A stretch of DNA of 64,000 nucleotides from Gnetum montanum (Eukaryota; Streptophyta; Gnetopsida; Gnetales; Gnetaceae), in NCBI GenBank assembly GCA_015680685.1, contig MNCI01015922.1, forward strand, positions 86,184-150,183, in the 5' to 3' direction. Shown piece after piece: positions 18,381-30,863 of this stretch; position 1 is the stretch's first letter; each line of letters starts with the position of its first letter. The notes below the pieces were generated by a model. The model did not search any database. It saw nothing but the letters and a program-made list of their open reading frames with translations, and had not been told where the DNA came from. The translations under genes were made by a program, and so were the position numbers.

Positions 18381-20890
18381 TCCACACCCTCAACTTACCT
18401 TCCTTCACCTTGGGAGCCATCCACAAGATTAAAGGCATGTCCAAATCACCAAGAATCAACCTAACAAGGCATCAAAATTGCTAGAAAATAAGAAAATTCC
18501 AAAGTTACATTTAGTGACATTCAAAATCATGGGAATTAAGTTGATTAATAAATTTGTACATTTCCATGAACTTAAGACTAGGAAAAAGAGATTTAAAAAT
18601 GTAAGAATGATTAGAGTACTAAGAATAATGAAATATAGGCACAAGTAAGATAAATGGGAAGGGTTTGTCAAGATCATACCTTAAAGCATGGAGAATTCAT
18701 ACTCACATAAGTGGAAGATCAATCAAGTGCCTTATGCAATGTAACCATCATCATCACTAGAATATAAGCTTTATCTTACTTGCTACTAATGCCAATCCAC
18801 CAAGGATTTACAAGTGGATTCTTTCCATTTCAAGCACCTGTCTTTCTTAGCCTTGTAAAATCCATTGATGAGACACATGAATTCCCAACAATCAATGAAG
18901 CCTTATCATTAAAAAAAAGTAGTCCCCTTGGATGATCAAATTTCATATTCCACTTTTCCTGATCAATATCCTACCATGTATAATAATGAATAAGAATGGA
19001 ATGGGATAGATGAAGAATGTACAATGGATAAGAGAGAGATAAAAAGAGTGAGAGTGCAATATCACTAGATCTCCAACGAATCATACAATTAGCTCATGAA
19101 GCATGTGAGCATATCTTACATACCATGAGAGATTCATTATCATATCCTTTTACTACTACTCTTCCATACAATAGGAATTGACCTCCAAGTCTTCTTTTCA
19201 AGTGCAAGATCATACCTACTATTTCCATTTCCATCTAGCCTTAATTTCTTTGTGGTCTAATCATTAATGAAACCAAACCAAGGTAACATGCCATAGAATA
19301 TCAAGAAGTTAAGATTCCAATTATTTTTTCCTCCATTCATGCATGTATGCATAGTATATTTCATGAATTTTTCTTTAATGAGAATCATTTATTGATCCCT
19401 TTGGTTGCACTAACCAATTTCACATTCTAGTAAGGATTATAATACCATAACCAAATAAAGGAAAAATATGGGGTTTAAATATGATAAAAGCTTATGTTAA
19501 GGATTATGATGTTAACCTTTGAAGTAAAAGAATTTAGTATCTAGGTGGAAGCAATAATTCACATTACCAAAATTCAGTAAGAGAGAGACTTTAGGTATTG
19601 ATGTCCATGGGTATGGATGAGCAAGAGATTTTCTTAGACTTATGACATATTCAGAAGTCTAGTGATCAAGAAAATGGATTACATATGATAAATACTTACA
19701 TAGGCATTTTTGAAACCATTGAATTTGGTTTTGATGTGAGAAATTATAGAATACGTCTAGGATTGTAAAAATATTTATTTGTATGTTACAATAAACTTAG
19801 AGTTACAATTTTTCTTTCCATCACCTCTTCTTCTCATCATTGTTATTTTACTAATATTTTCTTTTCTTCTTTTTTTCTCTTCTTTTTCATTTTTTCTTTT
19901 TAAAAATATTTTCCTTTTCTTTTTCTTTTTCATCATTTTTCATTTCATAGGAACAATAGTTTTGATGGGGCATGGGGGCCATGGATATAATTTGGATTAG
20001 CAAATCATCATATGAAGTCTTCAACTTACATGAACACAAGAATTCACCCCTTATTGCATGACATACACAATTTCATGAGATCATGAACATCTTCTGACAA
20101 TGGCTAAGAATGGAAACATGTGCAAGTTTGTCCAATCACACTAACTAGATCCATCTAATGGTCATAATAACCCTCTATGACATACTCATTTCTTACTAGT
20201 GACCAAGCACTCTTCCATGATTTTGGAACTCACACCCTAAGGTGTGGATCCATCAACTACCGATAGTTCTAGTATCATTAACTTCAATAGCTTGTAATGT
20301 GAGTTCTAGCTCCTTGTTGATTTTGAGCCAAGTTCACAGGTAATGAATAGAATAAAAATGGGTGGATGAATTTTTGTTGTGGACATTCTATCGATCAATG
20401 CTTCACTTTGAACCTATTTGATACTCATTCATCTTCATCGCATCTATAACTTACCCATCCATCATTGGCTTATTGGGTAAACATTCATAAAGCATAATAA
20501 TTGGTTTTCCCACACGCACATATAAAAATACTCTAAAAGAAAAGAAAATATCATAGAAAATCATCCATTAAGGTTAGAAAAATACAAAAATTCTAGCTAA
20601 GTACACCAACTTTATTAAATGTATGAACAAAAATAACAAAAAAAATAAAATTTTTAAGATGGCATGGAGGATTCCTTCACCAATATTGATCCATGTCTAT
20701 TACTTAGTAGACCTATAAGTGTTAAATTGAGTATTATGTATGCTCAAAGGTGAAAGATGTTCATTATGGCATACTAGGCATTACCCATCAAATGCTCCAT
20801 TTGGCATGCATATGGTGCTATAGTACTAGGAAAGACTACAAGGTATTTTCTTATAAATCATCTTTTTGGTCTCATCTGTCATGTTGATTT
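18381..20890 (-). other. non-coding or unreadable 3' part of element E
   Basis: AT-rich, no domain found in any frame. A T/TTC-rich stretch at 19855-19945 (A-rich on the minus strand) may correspond to the purine run of the 3' modules of the other elements. The hairpin motif was not found. The small hydrophobic frame at 19779-20000 on the plus strand is low complexity and is not taken as a gene. Confidence 0.4.
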
Positions 20891-20894
20891 TTAG

Positions 20895-21100
20895 GTGAAG
20901 ATTTTAGAAGACTAACTTAGCATTTGACGGTACTCAACCATGTCCTCACCTTGATAATAGAAAAGTTATCTCCCATCTTGCTTTCTAACTTAATCAGTAG
21001 GAAAATTGTAGGATATGACTAGCCTACAATAGTTGTCATTAGATCACATACCTATTCCATAGGGTATGCATAGGATTGGTCTACTAAATCTAATAAAATA
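20895..21100 (-). pseudogene. aspartic protease fragment, element E
   Basis: Minus-strand reading gives SYPTIFLLIKLESKMGDNFS followed by IIKVRTWLSTVKC. It lines up with SYPADFLVIEVNNNKGDFP and IIMGRAWLSTIDAC of element 1, including the spacing. Stops are present and the catalytic Asp region was not identified. Confidence 0.55.
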
Positions 21101-22189
21101 TTGGTATTCTTGAGAGGAGAAAGCCCTTAATCAAGGTACAACTATAATGATATGATAATGACTCCCAAACCAAAGTCATAGAAAGTTGGGCAATGACTTT
21201 TCTTACTAATTCAAATTTCCACAATCAGACTACTATGATCTAATTATTTTTCAAGAAAATACCTTCTTTGATTGCCTGTGTAGACACTGTAAACATGGAA
21301 AGGATGACAATATTGTCATCATTAAGTATCATCTTGTTACCTCTACTAGACATGGTTGTGGAAGTTGTCCTTGAAGTAGATGTTATACTTTACTTATAAT
21401 TAGGAAAATTTACCAAGACCTCCTAGATGTGGGCTTTTTTCTAGCATACATGATTATCATCTCCACTAAATGAAGAGGCTAAACTGAACCAAGTTTTGCT
21501 ATTGTCATACATGTGCTTACAATAGAATTTTTTATTACAAGGCCTCAAACTTCCTCTTGTAACCAAATCAACAAGAGATTGATAATATCATATAGGAGTA
21601 CACATTGAAGCAAGATTAGCACAATAGCCAATATTACATAATTTGATTTTTCTTGGATACATTTTACTAGGTATTCCACCTTAAATGGGACTAGGAAGTA
21701 GAAGTTGCTACTGCTGTTGGGGAGATTAGTTAGTAAGATTACTTGGAGTAGGTAAGTACTACTAAGGTGTCATTGATGGGGGTCAATAAGCACCTACATG
21801 TGCAACTTAAAAGTAGAGGTTAGTAAGAAACATCATCTATTTTTGCATAAAAGTAGAAAGATTCCATGGAGTAGCACCTCAAGGATTTAGAGCTTTTGCC
21901 ACTATTGGTACTATTGCATGGGTTATGGATGTGCAACTTCAGAATAGTATGAATAGCTAGGATTTAGAGTTTTCATCATTTTCTATTTAGTGAATTTGGG
22001 ATTCAAAGTCATCCTAGATCATCCCATCTCATCAATCATTTAAGCCATCACTAGGAAATACTATGAATCATGAAGGTTTGTGCATTATTCACAAAGATCC
22101 TTTTCATTAAAAGATTAGGAAGCCTCATTTGGATCTTTATAAATGCTCTTAGAATAAGATAGTTTGCCTTTACCCTTACCTTCATACCT

Positions 22190-23584
22190 CTTTTGGCATT
22201 CATGCTATGAAATTACTTTGGTTCTTACTTTAACCATCTTACCTTTAATGTTCTTAAGGGTAGTGATCATTTTTTCATCCATCACATTCTAAACCCAGCT
22301 CAATCTATGAAACAAGTCTATCAAGGCCTTATTTGTATTGGTTTAATATTGCACCAAGACACCGACTATAGTGGGAGGTTCAATAGTATCTTCAATGTTT
22401 TTAGCTTTTCTTTTATGCATTGGATTATGATTTTACTCCTTAGTGGGCTATCACTTTTGCCACTTCTCCTTCATGCTGATGTCCAAGAGCACTTTGATTT
22501 AAGTCATAGAATTTTTGTGAACCTACACCATTACATACATGTCCATGTGCTCTCTGATTTATTATCTTAGGCATTCTACCATGTGCATTAAGTACTTCCT
22601 TTGACTAAATCCATGGTTTGAATAGTACCAAGTAATTTTCATATATTTCTTCATTGTGATATTGATAGGTTTACAAGCTCGTTGCCTTTATTCAGCCATC
22701 TCCTTCTAGATTTTTTAAATTCAAGCATAGGTTTGAAATTTTGAGTAGAAGATCTTGATTATATCTATCCATCTTTTAATTTATTTTAAGGGCAAGGATT
22801 TGTACTTGGTATCTGAGTGATTGATAAAGGTGTGATAAAATAACCACAACTTATTTAAATCATTCATGATCCATTGCAAGTAGCAAGCATTGTCAAAATC
22901 TTGCATGTGAAGTTAAGGATCATCATTAGTATACCCTCTATATGTTGATACATTGACCATGTTAATTTTCTTGATCTTGCTATCATGAAGATGCTTTCTT
23001 AGAATGTGCATAGCTTCAGTGAATTCATGATAATCACCCTAGTAAAACAAATAAGCATCATCATCATTGAAAGATCTAGATAAATGGAAGTCTTGTAACT
23101 TAGGAAGAAGACCATTATTTTGAATTTTGGTTGCACTTTGATTTACTATACCTAACCATGAACCTTCATGATAGAGTAACCCTTTGCCTTTCTAATCTTC
23201 TGTATCCTCCTGATCTTCATTTGAGTGATCAGCTGAAAAGTTGTGATTTGCCTCCTCCTCTATCATTTTATCTTAGAGTTATTACATGTACAAGTTCACA
23301 TTTATCATACACTAGCTCATGAGCTACATAGGATGCATAATTATCCTCTAGTCCCATGTTGATTAAGACCTCTCTAAGTTCATCTGAAGCAACCAAAATT
23401 GACCCCTAGAGAATCATCCATGAGCGTTTCTTCATCTTCCTTACTTATCTTGATGATAAGCCAAAACAACCAATGTAAGGATTACATTCTCCAAATGGAT
23501 AAATGTGATAGAAGCTCTCCTTTATTTTGGTACATTTCCAAAGGTCTTTGGTGGACTCTTAGCATTATTTACCATCTTTTTCAT
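22190..23584 (-). pseudogene. gag: gag of element E
   Basis: The minus-strand frame starts near 23584 (MKKMVNNAKSPPK). About 520 bases on it gives FNDDDAYLFY, then HLHDSKIKKINMVNVSTYRG and QDFDNACYLQWIMNDLNKLW, which align with the gag core of the other elements (KHLDMNNIPRFEGGYNADPQ; EFHDACTLQNIENEWQKLKL). IDIIKIFYSKFQTYA and a YYSNHGFS motif follow. Many stops, no intact zinc knuckle. Homology of the core is clear; the ends are approximate. Confidence 0.65.
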
Positions 23585-23680
23585 GTTTAAAATGTACACA
23601 TAGCACTAAAGAAATGCATTTCATTTGAATAAATATTAAAATAAAATATGTACAAATATTTCAAGGTAATTCACAATGTT

Positions 23681-23698
23681 TGCCCAACAATGACACCA
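23681..23698 (-). other. primer binding site, element E (decayed)
   Basis: On the minus strand TGGTGTCATTGTTGGGCA. It differs at six of 18 positions from the tRNA-Asp complement, five of them transitions, and is placed one base from the LTR boundary as in the other elements. Confidence 0.55.
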
Positions 23699-23699
23699 A

Positions 23700-24711
23700 T
23701 GATAGGGGTCCTATCAATTTTAAACCAATGGAATTTATCATATAAAATGTAGTGTAATTTGGTCATAAGCTTTGAAGATGATGTCAAGTGGATTGTCAAG
23801 AATACTCATGTATATCATTGTATTCCATAAATATAGAATAGATTAAAATACATATGATGTAAATGAAAACTTATGTTGGCACAATGGAAGATAGAGAAAA
23901 TATTTATAATTTTATGTTTTGTAATTTTTATAGATTTCATATTTATAATAAACATATATACACATGCATCACAATCCCTCTTGGGGATAGGTGTAATTCT
24001 CGTGTTGCAATCCCTATTTGGGGTAGGCATAACACCACACATGGAATGTAGTAAAATGACTCTTAGTTACAACCTTGATGGCCCAACACCATGTCATATA
24101 GTTGTGATCTCCTTGAATAAGAAATGCATCATCATAGCTTAATCAAATGAAAATTAAATAAATATTTTTAGTGTTTTAATGTTTAACACATCAATAGTAG
24201 AATAAGGAAAAAATCATGAGCTTTATTCACCATGGAAAACTGAACTTCACATCAACCAAATGGTTTCAGGCTACGTAAGCAACATAGTACTCTGATAAAG
24301 TCTAGCCACAATTGTAAAAGTGACAACTCAAAACACACGTAAGACAATGAAGGAAATAAACTTATCCAAGGGAGAAATAGATCTTTACACATAAAATTGA
24401 ACACCAAAAGTTAAATGGAAATGCTATAAATGAAATTAATTTGTGTGAAAGCTTATCCCAAGTATTTAAAGTTTTAGCATCATAATGGCAAATGTTTGCT
24501 AGTACCTAGGCATTCACAGAGGTCTATCAACATGGCCTAGGTAATCTAGAAGCATATCAAAAGAAAATGGATCAAACCAAGCTTACTAGGAGGACACATC
24601 AATGCCCCTACACTAATGTTAAGGCTACACTGATATAGGGTAGTTAGCGCATCCCCTTCCTAGCTCGAGATGAATGCTAGAATGCCAAGAAACATGTTGG
24701 AAGGTTCATCA
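23700..24711 (-). repeat. probable 5' LTR of element E
   Basis: Minus strand TGATGAACCTTCC (24711) to CCCCTATCA (23700), directly before the primer site. Length about 1 kb, near the 0.76-0.93 kb of relatives. The outer end holds boxes with TTAGTGTAGGGGCATTGATG. Similarity to the proposed left LTR is weak, so only the inner boundary is firm. Confidence 0.45.
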
Positions 24712-25480
24712 GGTGTCTAAATGAAGCCAAAATCATCCTACAAAGCTCGAGACATGCAAAAAACCTAGTAGTACAATAAGAAAGGCTAGGATGAAAACCT
24801 AGAAGGTGGAAAGCTTAACTATGCATGTGAAAACCATAAACATAAGGTGTGAGAAAATTCCCAAGTCTAAGACTTACAATCAACTTATAAAATGTCATTA
24901 GATGAATCATTAGCTAGTCATAGATACTCATTGCCATAGGATACTCTAGAATTTAATTTTATTATTAATTAGATTAAATAGTTAATTTATTTTTATTAAT
25001 TATTTTAGTTCAAAGTTCCACCATCATTATCATATGCCTTAAGTATATTTAACTATATGTACTAAGGGATATTATGAGTACAATTAAGAAGATAGAAACC
25101 TACAATCTCACATTTAATTATTTAGATACCACATAGTCCTATCCAATATTTACAATGTGGTCTACTATGATACTTTTAGATCATATGGTTAGGTGTGATG
25201 ACAAAGGAATATGACTAGAGATATCCTTGGAATATATTGCCCTTATTTCAAGGGTGAAAGTCATTGATAAATATCTTGAAAATCCTTACTCATCTTAGGA
25301 AAAAATTATGGAGGATTATTATAGGACATTAATATAATTACTAAACAATATTTAGGAAGTACTACTACTTATTAAGATGATTAGTCATATTATTACATAC
25401 TTGAGAAGTATTAATTACCTTCTCCACTTGTGGTTGCTACAATTGTCATACATTTATTTCCCTCAAATCCTCTCTTTCCT
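24712..25480. other. AT-rich stretch without recognised content
   Basis: No open frame with a recognisable domain, no LTR ends. It may be the upstream part of the LINE remnant that follows, but I could not read RT motifs in it. Confidence 0.3.
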
Positions 25481-25489
25481 TAAATTTGG

Positions 25490-25700
25490 CAAGACATTTT
25501 GCTAAAGAAAATTAAGTTCTTCATGTGGAAAATCATTTACCTCCTATTTCCTTCAATTGATTTCATTATTAAAGATAAAATTAATATTTCACCACATTAC
25601 TACACATGTCACATCCTACACAAAGACATGAATCACATCATGCATGACTCTTACTATACCAAAAGTGTGTATAAAATTCTTAAGATCTTACAAATCAAAA
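25490..25700 (+). pseudogene. LINE remnant (RT C-terminal zinc-binding region)
   Basis: The frame KKIKFFMWKIIYLLFPSID followed by CHILHKDMNHIMHDSYYTKS and VYKIL resembles the zinc-binding domain (zf-RVT) that follows RT in plant L1-type elements: P-K-V-x-F-x-W near the start, then C-x2-C and E-x-x-x-H-x-x-x-x-C. Two of the metal-binding residues are lost. Only this piece is recognisable. It is truncated on the right by element B or by unreadable sequence. An alternative is a chance resemblance in AT-rich DNA. Confidence 0.45.
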
Positions 25701-25970
25701 CCACCTCCTTACTTGTACCATGTACAATTCAACTTGCTATGATTATTCTTCTTGGCACTTGGAATATCTGAAAGCATTATTGAAATATTAAGTTCTAGCC
25801 CACTTCCCTTGGAAGTTTATTATATTTGGCTACTAAAACTTGAAGATAGAACACTACAAGGAAGATACCCATTATTGATTCTAAATTAATGGCCCACAAC
25901 TAGGCTGGCCTACTTCTCTAGGATTAGGTTTGTTGTCTTAATTAGAAATTGCTTCTTCATCATTTGTAGG

Positions 25971-26813
25971 TGATGAGTGGCGAGGTACCCCTACACTCAA
26001 CCATACGAATACGAGCGTTCATGCATGATCTGGTTGAACTCTGTGGACAGGCTAGTTGTGGTATCTAGATAGTTACACATTGATCGCAGTTCGCTATCTT
26101 CCCACCTAGACTAGTATTTTCTTTGTCACGTATGGTTTAGTCCAGAGTGAGGCATATGATGTGATCCTAAACTAGTGCTACTCCTAGAGACAATGGAAGA
26201 TAATCTTGATTAAACTAATGAGTAATAGGAAATGAAGTCTAAGCTAACCTAAGTGCGATAAGCATCTATTCCTTAATCATTCGTACACATCTTGGACCTC
26301 GTGCATGACTACTACTAGGATTACCAAGCGCAAATCCTAGGTACGCTACTGGGTTGCCAAGTAGTCACACTTAAATGCTCGTCATTAAGTTGTACTCATT
26401 TCGCATTTAACAACAGGAATAGTAAATAATGATAAAAAAATATTAACTAAGAAAATAATAAATATCAATAACAATTAAAACTAAGTGAATGTTGCAATGA
26501 TGAAGTAATCTCGATCTTTATTTCTAGTCATGTGTGTGCCCAAGTATGTCACACTTAAATAAAGATGTCGTACAATTACAAGCATCACATTGCGGGCATG
26601 CACTTGGGAAAATAATCTAACTCTTGTGGGAACAAACTACAAGAGCTTCGCTACAACTAACTAAAAGATACCTAAATGAGGTGGAAGGCCCTCTTATTTA
26701 GAGGTTGGAATAGGCTTCGCGTAAATGGGGCCACGTCGACGCATGGAGGACACGTCGACAGGGCCGCATCGACGCGACACTAGTCGACGCATCGACTATA
26801 TAGTGCTTCATCA
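25971..26813 (-). repeat. 3' LTR of element B
   Basis: On the minus strand TGATGAAGCACTATATAGTC to CGCCACTCATCA. Boxes GTCGATGCGTCGAC and GTGTCGCGTCGATGC precede CTCTAAATAAGAGGG, where the TATA box has decayed. R/U5 match element 2, including GTAATTGTACGACATC. Confidence 0.88.
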
Positions 26814-26826
26814 TACCCCCACGACT
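26814..26826 (-). other. polypurine tract, element B
   Basis: Minus strand AGTCGTGGGGGTA next to the TGATGAAGC LTR start. Confidence 0.85.
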
Positions 26827-26987
26827 GAGTAAAAACTCATCCTCAAGTCAAAGAAAGTGAGGAACAAGCTCAATTGAATACATAGTGGATAGGTATGGCA
26901 TTATTCACTGACTAGAGATTTATTCATGCAACAGTGGAGAATTAAACAAAGTTTGGACATAGACACAAAAGATAAAACTTGTGGAAC

Positions 26988-27422
26988 TCATGGGGTTCCC
27001 GGTAGTCGTGGGTCCTCCATGGGTGTCTTTCCTTTGTCCTATGCATTAGGCTTCTGAGATTGATACCATTGAAGAAGCACCTAACATTTCTCCTCTTCTA
27101 TTTGAGTATTATGAGCCGTCCATGCTGATGTTCCAATGTTTGATGAAGTTGGCACATTTCATGGACACGGCAGCTACGGGAAAACTTAATTGGCCTTGGC
27201 ATGCCATGCCACAAATAGTTGTCATTCCTCTTCATAGGCTTGGGCCCTGACCTCTCCTCCCTTTGCTTAGATAGATTATGCAGTAATAGGGGTTTCATGA
27301 TGGATGCTGAATGATTGCCTTTTGCTTTGCATGTTCTGCATGAGGTCCTTGGCCCGACCTCCCCCAGGTCATTCAGTTGCACCTTGAGAAGGTCCTCGTT
27401 GTTGTCTTCTTTTATGGATCAT
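26988..27422 (-). pseudogene. 3' ORF remnant, element B (internal deletion)
   Basis: Starts ATGATCCATAAAAGAAG directly after the acceptor-like GTGTGATTATAG. After a short N-terminal part the reading jumps to the C-terminal domain: QAYEEE, LFVAWHAKAN, VPTSSNIGTSAWTAHN and KGKTPMEDP, which match element 2 near 9950-10200. The globular domain and coiled coil (about 2.3 kb) are missing. Ends PGTP-stop at 26988. Confidence 0.7.
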
Positions 27423-28716
27423 CTATAATCACACAAAGATTAATTTTTAGTAAGGTTATTGAAAAAACGTTCAATGATTTCATACCTAAATCATACCTTA
27501 CTCATTACCTTTAATAAATGTTGCATTCTTTACTTAGTGTGATTTTAGAGTTAGGAATTTTACAAGGAAGTTGCTCTAAAAGTTTATGTCGGGCCTAGTT
27601 TTGAGGAACGTTTGATAAAATGATAACAAAGGAAAGAATAGTTTTGGCAATGAAATACTTGGAGGGTATAAGATGATGTGGTGGTGTGCAACAAGTACAA
27701 ATTACAAAAGTCACATAAGTGGATCCTCCCCAAAGCAAGTTTCAACCTATATGCCCTTGCGTAACCACACCTTAAGATGTCCGTAGGCACTAGAAGGGTT
27801 AAATGTAATCTATACTGATGCAAAAAAACACACACATGTTGATACCACCATGATGAGGTATGAATTCAAAGCTATACAAGACACGAGTCACAAATTCATG
27901 AACAGTGAGATGGAATGAATTAGAGAAGGGATTTCAGAGATTGGGACGTGAGGTAACTAACTTAGGGCATAATGAACCTTGAGTGTAGTGCATAATTAAT
28001 GTGTCATTAGCCCGTCGCTCCAAAATCAAGACCAAGTCCATTCCTCCAATCACTGACATCGCATTTTTTCATCTAATGATGGAAAACCATAAGAGCACCA
28101 TGACAGCAAGGCGTACGATCACTTGGTGTTTTGTGCAAGGGAGGAGTGACTTGGAATTTCTTTGTAGCATAATTTTTTTTGGCCGCTTTGGCACACTTTC
28201 TTTGCTTTTTTCTTTTTTGATGAAGTGCTCGTCTTTATTGGGTGTCTTTAATACTCTTACTCCCATTGTTTGTTAGATCTACAAGGATCTTAGTACAACC
28301 AAGCTACATCATAGAACCTACAGATGTCACCAAAAAGAATTCATAACTCCCCTTGATGTCACACCCTAGTCATTCTTTCTTAGTCCATCATTTTTCACCC
28401 TGGGCACAATGAACACAAAATTACTTTAATTTTTAATGATTTCATGAATATCATCGTACCTAGATAAGAACCTCTTATTAATAGAATGGTTGGGTGGATG
28501 TGATGGGCTCACTGTTCAAATAATTAGTCACTTGAGACTTGATAGCATAGAATAACACCTCAACCAATGAGCCACATGTGTTTTATTCATGGATGATATT
28601 ACTCATAAAAAGATAAAAATTTAAAAAGATAAAACAATAAATTAAAAGGTGAAAAACTAGAAAACAAAAAGTTGAAAAATTAAAGAAATGGAAAAAAATT
28701 TATTAATTATGTGTTG
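27423..28716 (-). other. 3' non-coding module of element B
   Basis: Shares blocks with element 2: T-rich repeats just after gag (about 28610-28710), GGGTGTGACATCAAGGGGAG (about 28348-28368), and the hairpin with its purine-rich motif at 27718-27749. The internal promoter boxes found in element 2 are absent, consistent with the deletion that removed most of ORF3. Confidence 0.6.
27718..27749 (-). ncRNA. conserved hairpin plus 17-nt motif, element B
   Basis: Minus strand TAGGTTGAAACTTG (27749-27736), a stem kept by a G-T pair, then TTTGGGGAGGATCCACT (27734-27718), identical to the motif of element 2. Confidence 0.58.
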
Positions 28717-30716
28717 TTAGAATGGAGGATATCCCCCATACCTAAATCGTTGAGCATGGCTAAAATTAATAAATGGAAGGTGGGGATCCTTGCATGTTGG
28801 AAGTATTAGGACTTGGTCATACTTACCCCATTGGAGTTCACACACTTGATTAGAGTTGACGTAGTGGGGCAAGTTATAAGATGTGGTTAATTTATAAGGA
28901 GTTGACCCACTATGGTACTTGTGACCATAAGATGGTATGCAAGGATCAACATGTCTCCCCATGTGGCAATATTCATTGGGCCCCATGGTTGTTGGAGTAT
29001 TGAGTGGTGGCCTTGATGAGGTAACATGAGGCATTGGGTTCGAAGAAGAAGATGCACCACAGTGTTGGATTTGTGCTAAGTTGGCATATGCAGTGGTTTT
29101 TGAACTGTGGTGTCCCTTTCGACGACCACATCTAAAGAAGGGACATCTTCGATGTTGTGAAGGACCACCACTACTATTGACAGTAGAAGCACAAGTAACG
29201 TTTGTGGGTTGGTACTGTGGTGCAAAATCTTCTAGCATATCTGGCGGTGAGGTAGAAGGGGGTGAAGTATGAGAATATTGAGGTTGAGGAGAAGTGTAAG
29301 GCACATGAGGTGGTGATCTTGTTGGAGAGGACATGGGTGGATAGTACTCGGGAGATTGATAACGATGAGGTGAGGTAGAGGATGTTGATCTTGTTGGAGA
29401 AACAAGGTGTTGAACATAAATAGCATTTGGTGCTGGGACATATGAAGGGTATGGTCCAATTGGTGGTGGCCTCCCCCACGACTGAGGTTTTTGCCACTGT
29501 GGTTGGACACAGTATTTTTGTACGAACTCTAAACGTAACATTCCTCCCCAATGGTCATGTAAATGTGACAAGATTGGACATTAACCTTTTGGGTGATCGT
29601 ACAAGCAAATATTACATTGATACATATTATTGGTAGTTGAGTTCTTATCCTAATTCTCTTCAACCCTTCTTTCTGATTGCCGCGTGGTGTCCTGTCCTAT
29701 TTCTCGATTTGGCATAGCTCATCCTCTAACAATGTTGGCATATTCTCCACACCTTTCATGTACCCAGTCTGTCATCTTATTGATCTTTGCCTCAATTTCC
29801 TCTAGTGATTATAGGATTGGCAAAGATGATTCCACCTCCCTGAAGTGAGTTGATTTCTCCTCTTCATGATCATGGACCCTTGTTAAGTTGAGATTTTGGT
29901 CCTATTGAGAACTTTCAACATTCTCCGATTTGGCTATTTCTCCTTCTTCTTTTGCTATCTGCTTAATAAGCTCTTGGAGTTGATGGGTCCATAGCTCATA
30001 TAGTTGACCTTGGGCGTACATCCCTAGGGTCTCCCTTATTTCATTACAGAGTCCATCTATAATATTGTACATTAGCCTTTCCTTGGAGAACCCATGGCCT
30101 CGGTAGTTGTTTAATAGTGCATAATATCTTTCCAAGGTCATGTCCAAGGATTCATGTTGCACTTGTTTCCATTCTTGGATTTGTCTCCTCAAGGCTAACA
30201 CTCTCGTATAGGTTTGATATCTTTCATTGAAGAGTTCTACCATTGTCGGCCAATGTCAAATTGATTTTGGTTTTAACGACCTATACCATATTTTTGCTTG
30301 GCCAACGAGTGTCAGAGGAAAGAGCTTAAGTTTTTGCCATCCATTATCAATATTGTTCATGTACAGGCATCGTAGAAGGCTTGTAAATGTTGTTGCGAAT
30401 CTAAATCATAGCCTCCTGAAAACTTGGAAAAGTTGTTTAAATTAAGCACGGGTAGAAAACTTTCCTTACGATGCCTACGGGCTATTCAAACAGCCTCTTT
30501 TATTTTTGTTAAGCTTGTAGTGGCTAGTAGGGGTTCATCGTCACTAGTTATGTTATGTAGTAAGTTGGGATGATGTTCTTTGCATTGATGCTCATAAGAG
30601 ACCCCTACATCAGATTGGGTACTCCAAACTTCATCTTTATTATCATATAATTTTTTGGTTCTCCAATGAGTTACCCTACTAGTTGTTGCATTGTCATAGT
30701 CTTGTGAGAGAGACAT
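28717..30716 (-). pseudogene. gag: gag of element B
   Basis: Starts MSLSQDYDNATTSRVTHWRT at 30716. The capsid core follows (ERYYALLNNYRGHGFSKERL at about 30120), then the zinc-knuckle region, decayed near 29600, and a Pro/Ser/Tyr-rich tail with QSWGRPPP (29473-29483 region), CPFFRCGRRKGHH (about 29130) and the final GGYPPF. Long parts are open (28717-29571 and 29902-30243), making it one of the less damaged genes here, but stops and a frameshift near 30250-30450 remain. No protease follows gag, as in element 2. Confidence 0.82.
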
Positions 30717-30844
30717 GGTTGTGAACCGTGTGTGACTTAATTGAATTTAATTTAATTAATTAATAATTTTTTTCTAAAGGATATATCATTAATACTTGTT
30801 ACATAGATCTTGTATGATATAAATAATCTAAATAACTAGCACCA

Positions 30845-30862
30845 TCCCCGCCAACAGCGCCA
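30845..30862 (-). other. primer binding site, element B
   Basis: Minus strand TGGCGCTGTTGGCGGGGA, two differences from the tRNA-Asp complement, one base from the LTR. It is the best preserved primer site in the window together with that of element 1. Confidence 0.88.
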
Positions 30863-30863
30863 A

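Larger units (their letters stand above)
18013..24711 (-). mobile_element. element E: old, decayed Athila-like element (gag-PR)
   Basis: Minus-strand relative recognised by a decayed tRNA-Asp type primer site (23681-23698), gag (22190-23584) and a protease fragment (20895-21100). A right LTR is proposed at 23700-24711, and the inner half of a left LTR at 18013-18380, cut by element 1. No RT or integrase found. Stops and changes are dense, so this is among the oldest elements here. Confidence 0.6.

Noticed and set aside
19779-20000. Phe-rich 73-codon frame
   Set aside because: T/TTC-rich low complexity on the strand opposite to element E.
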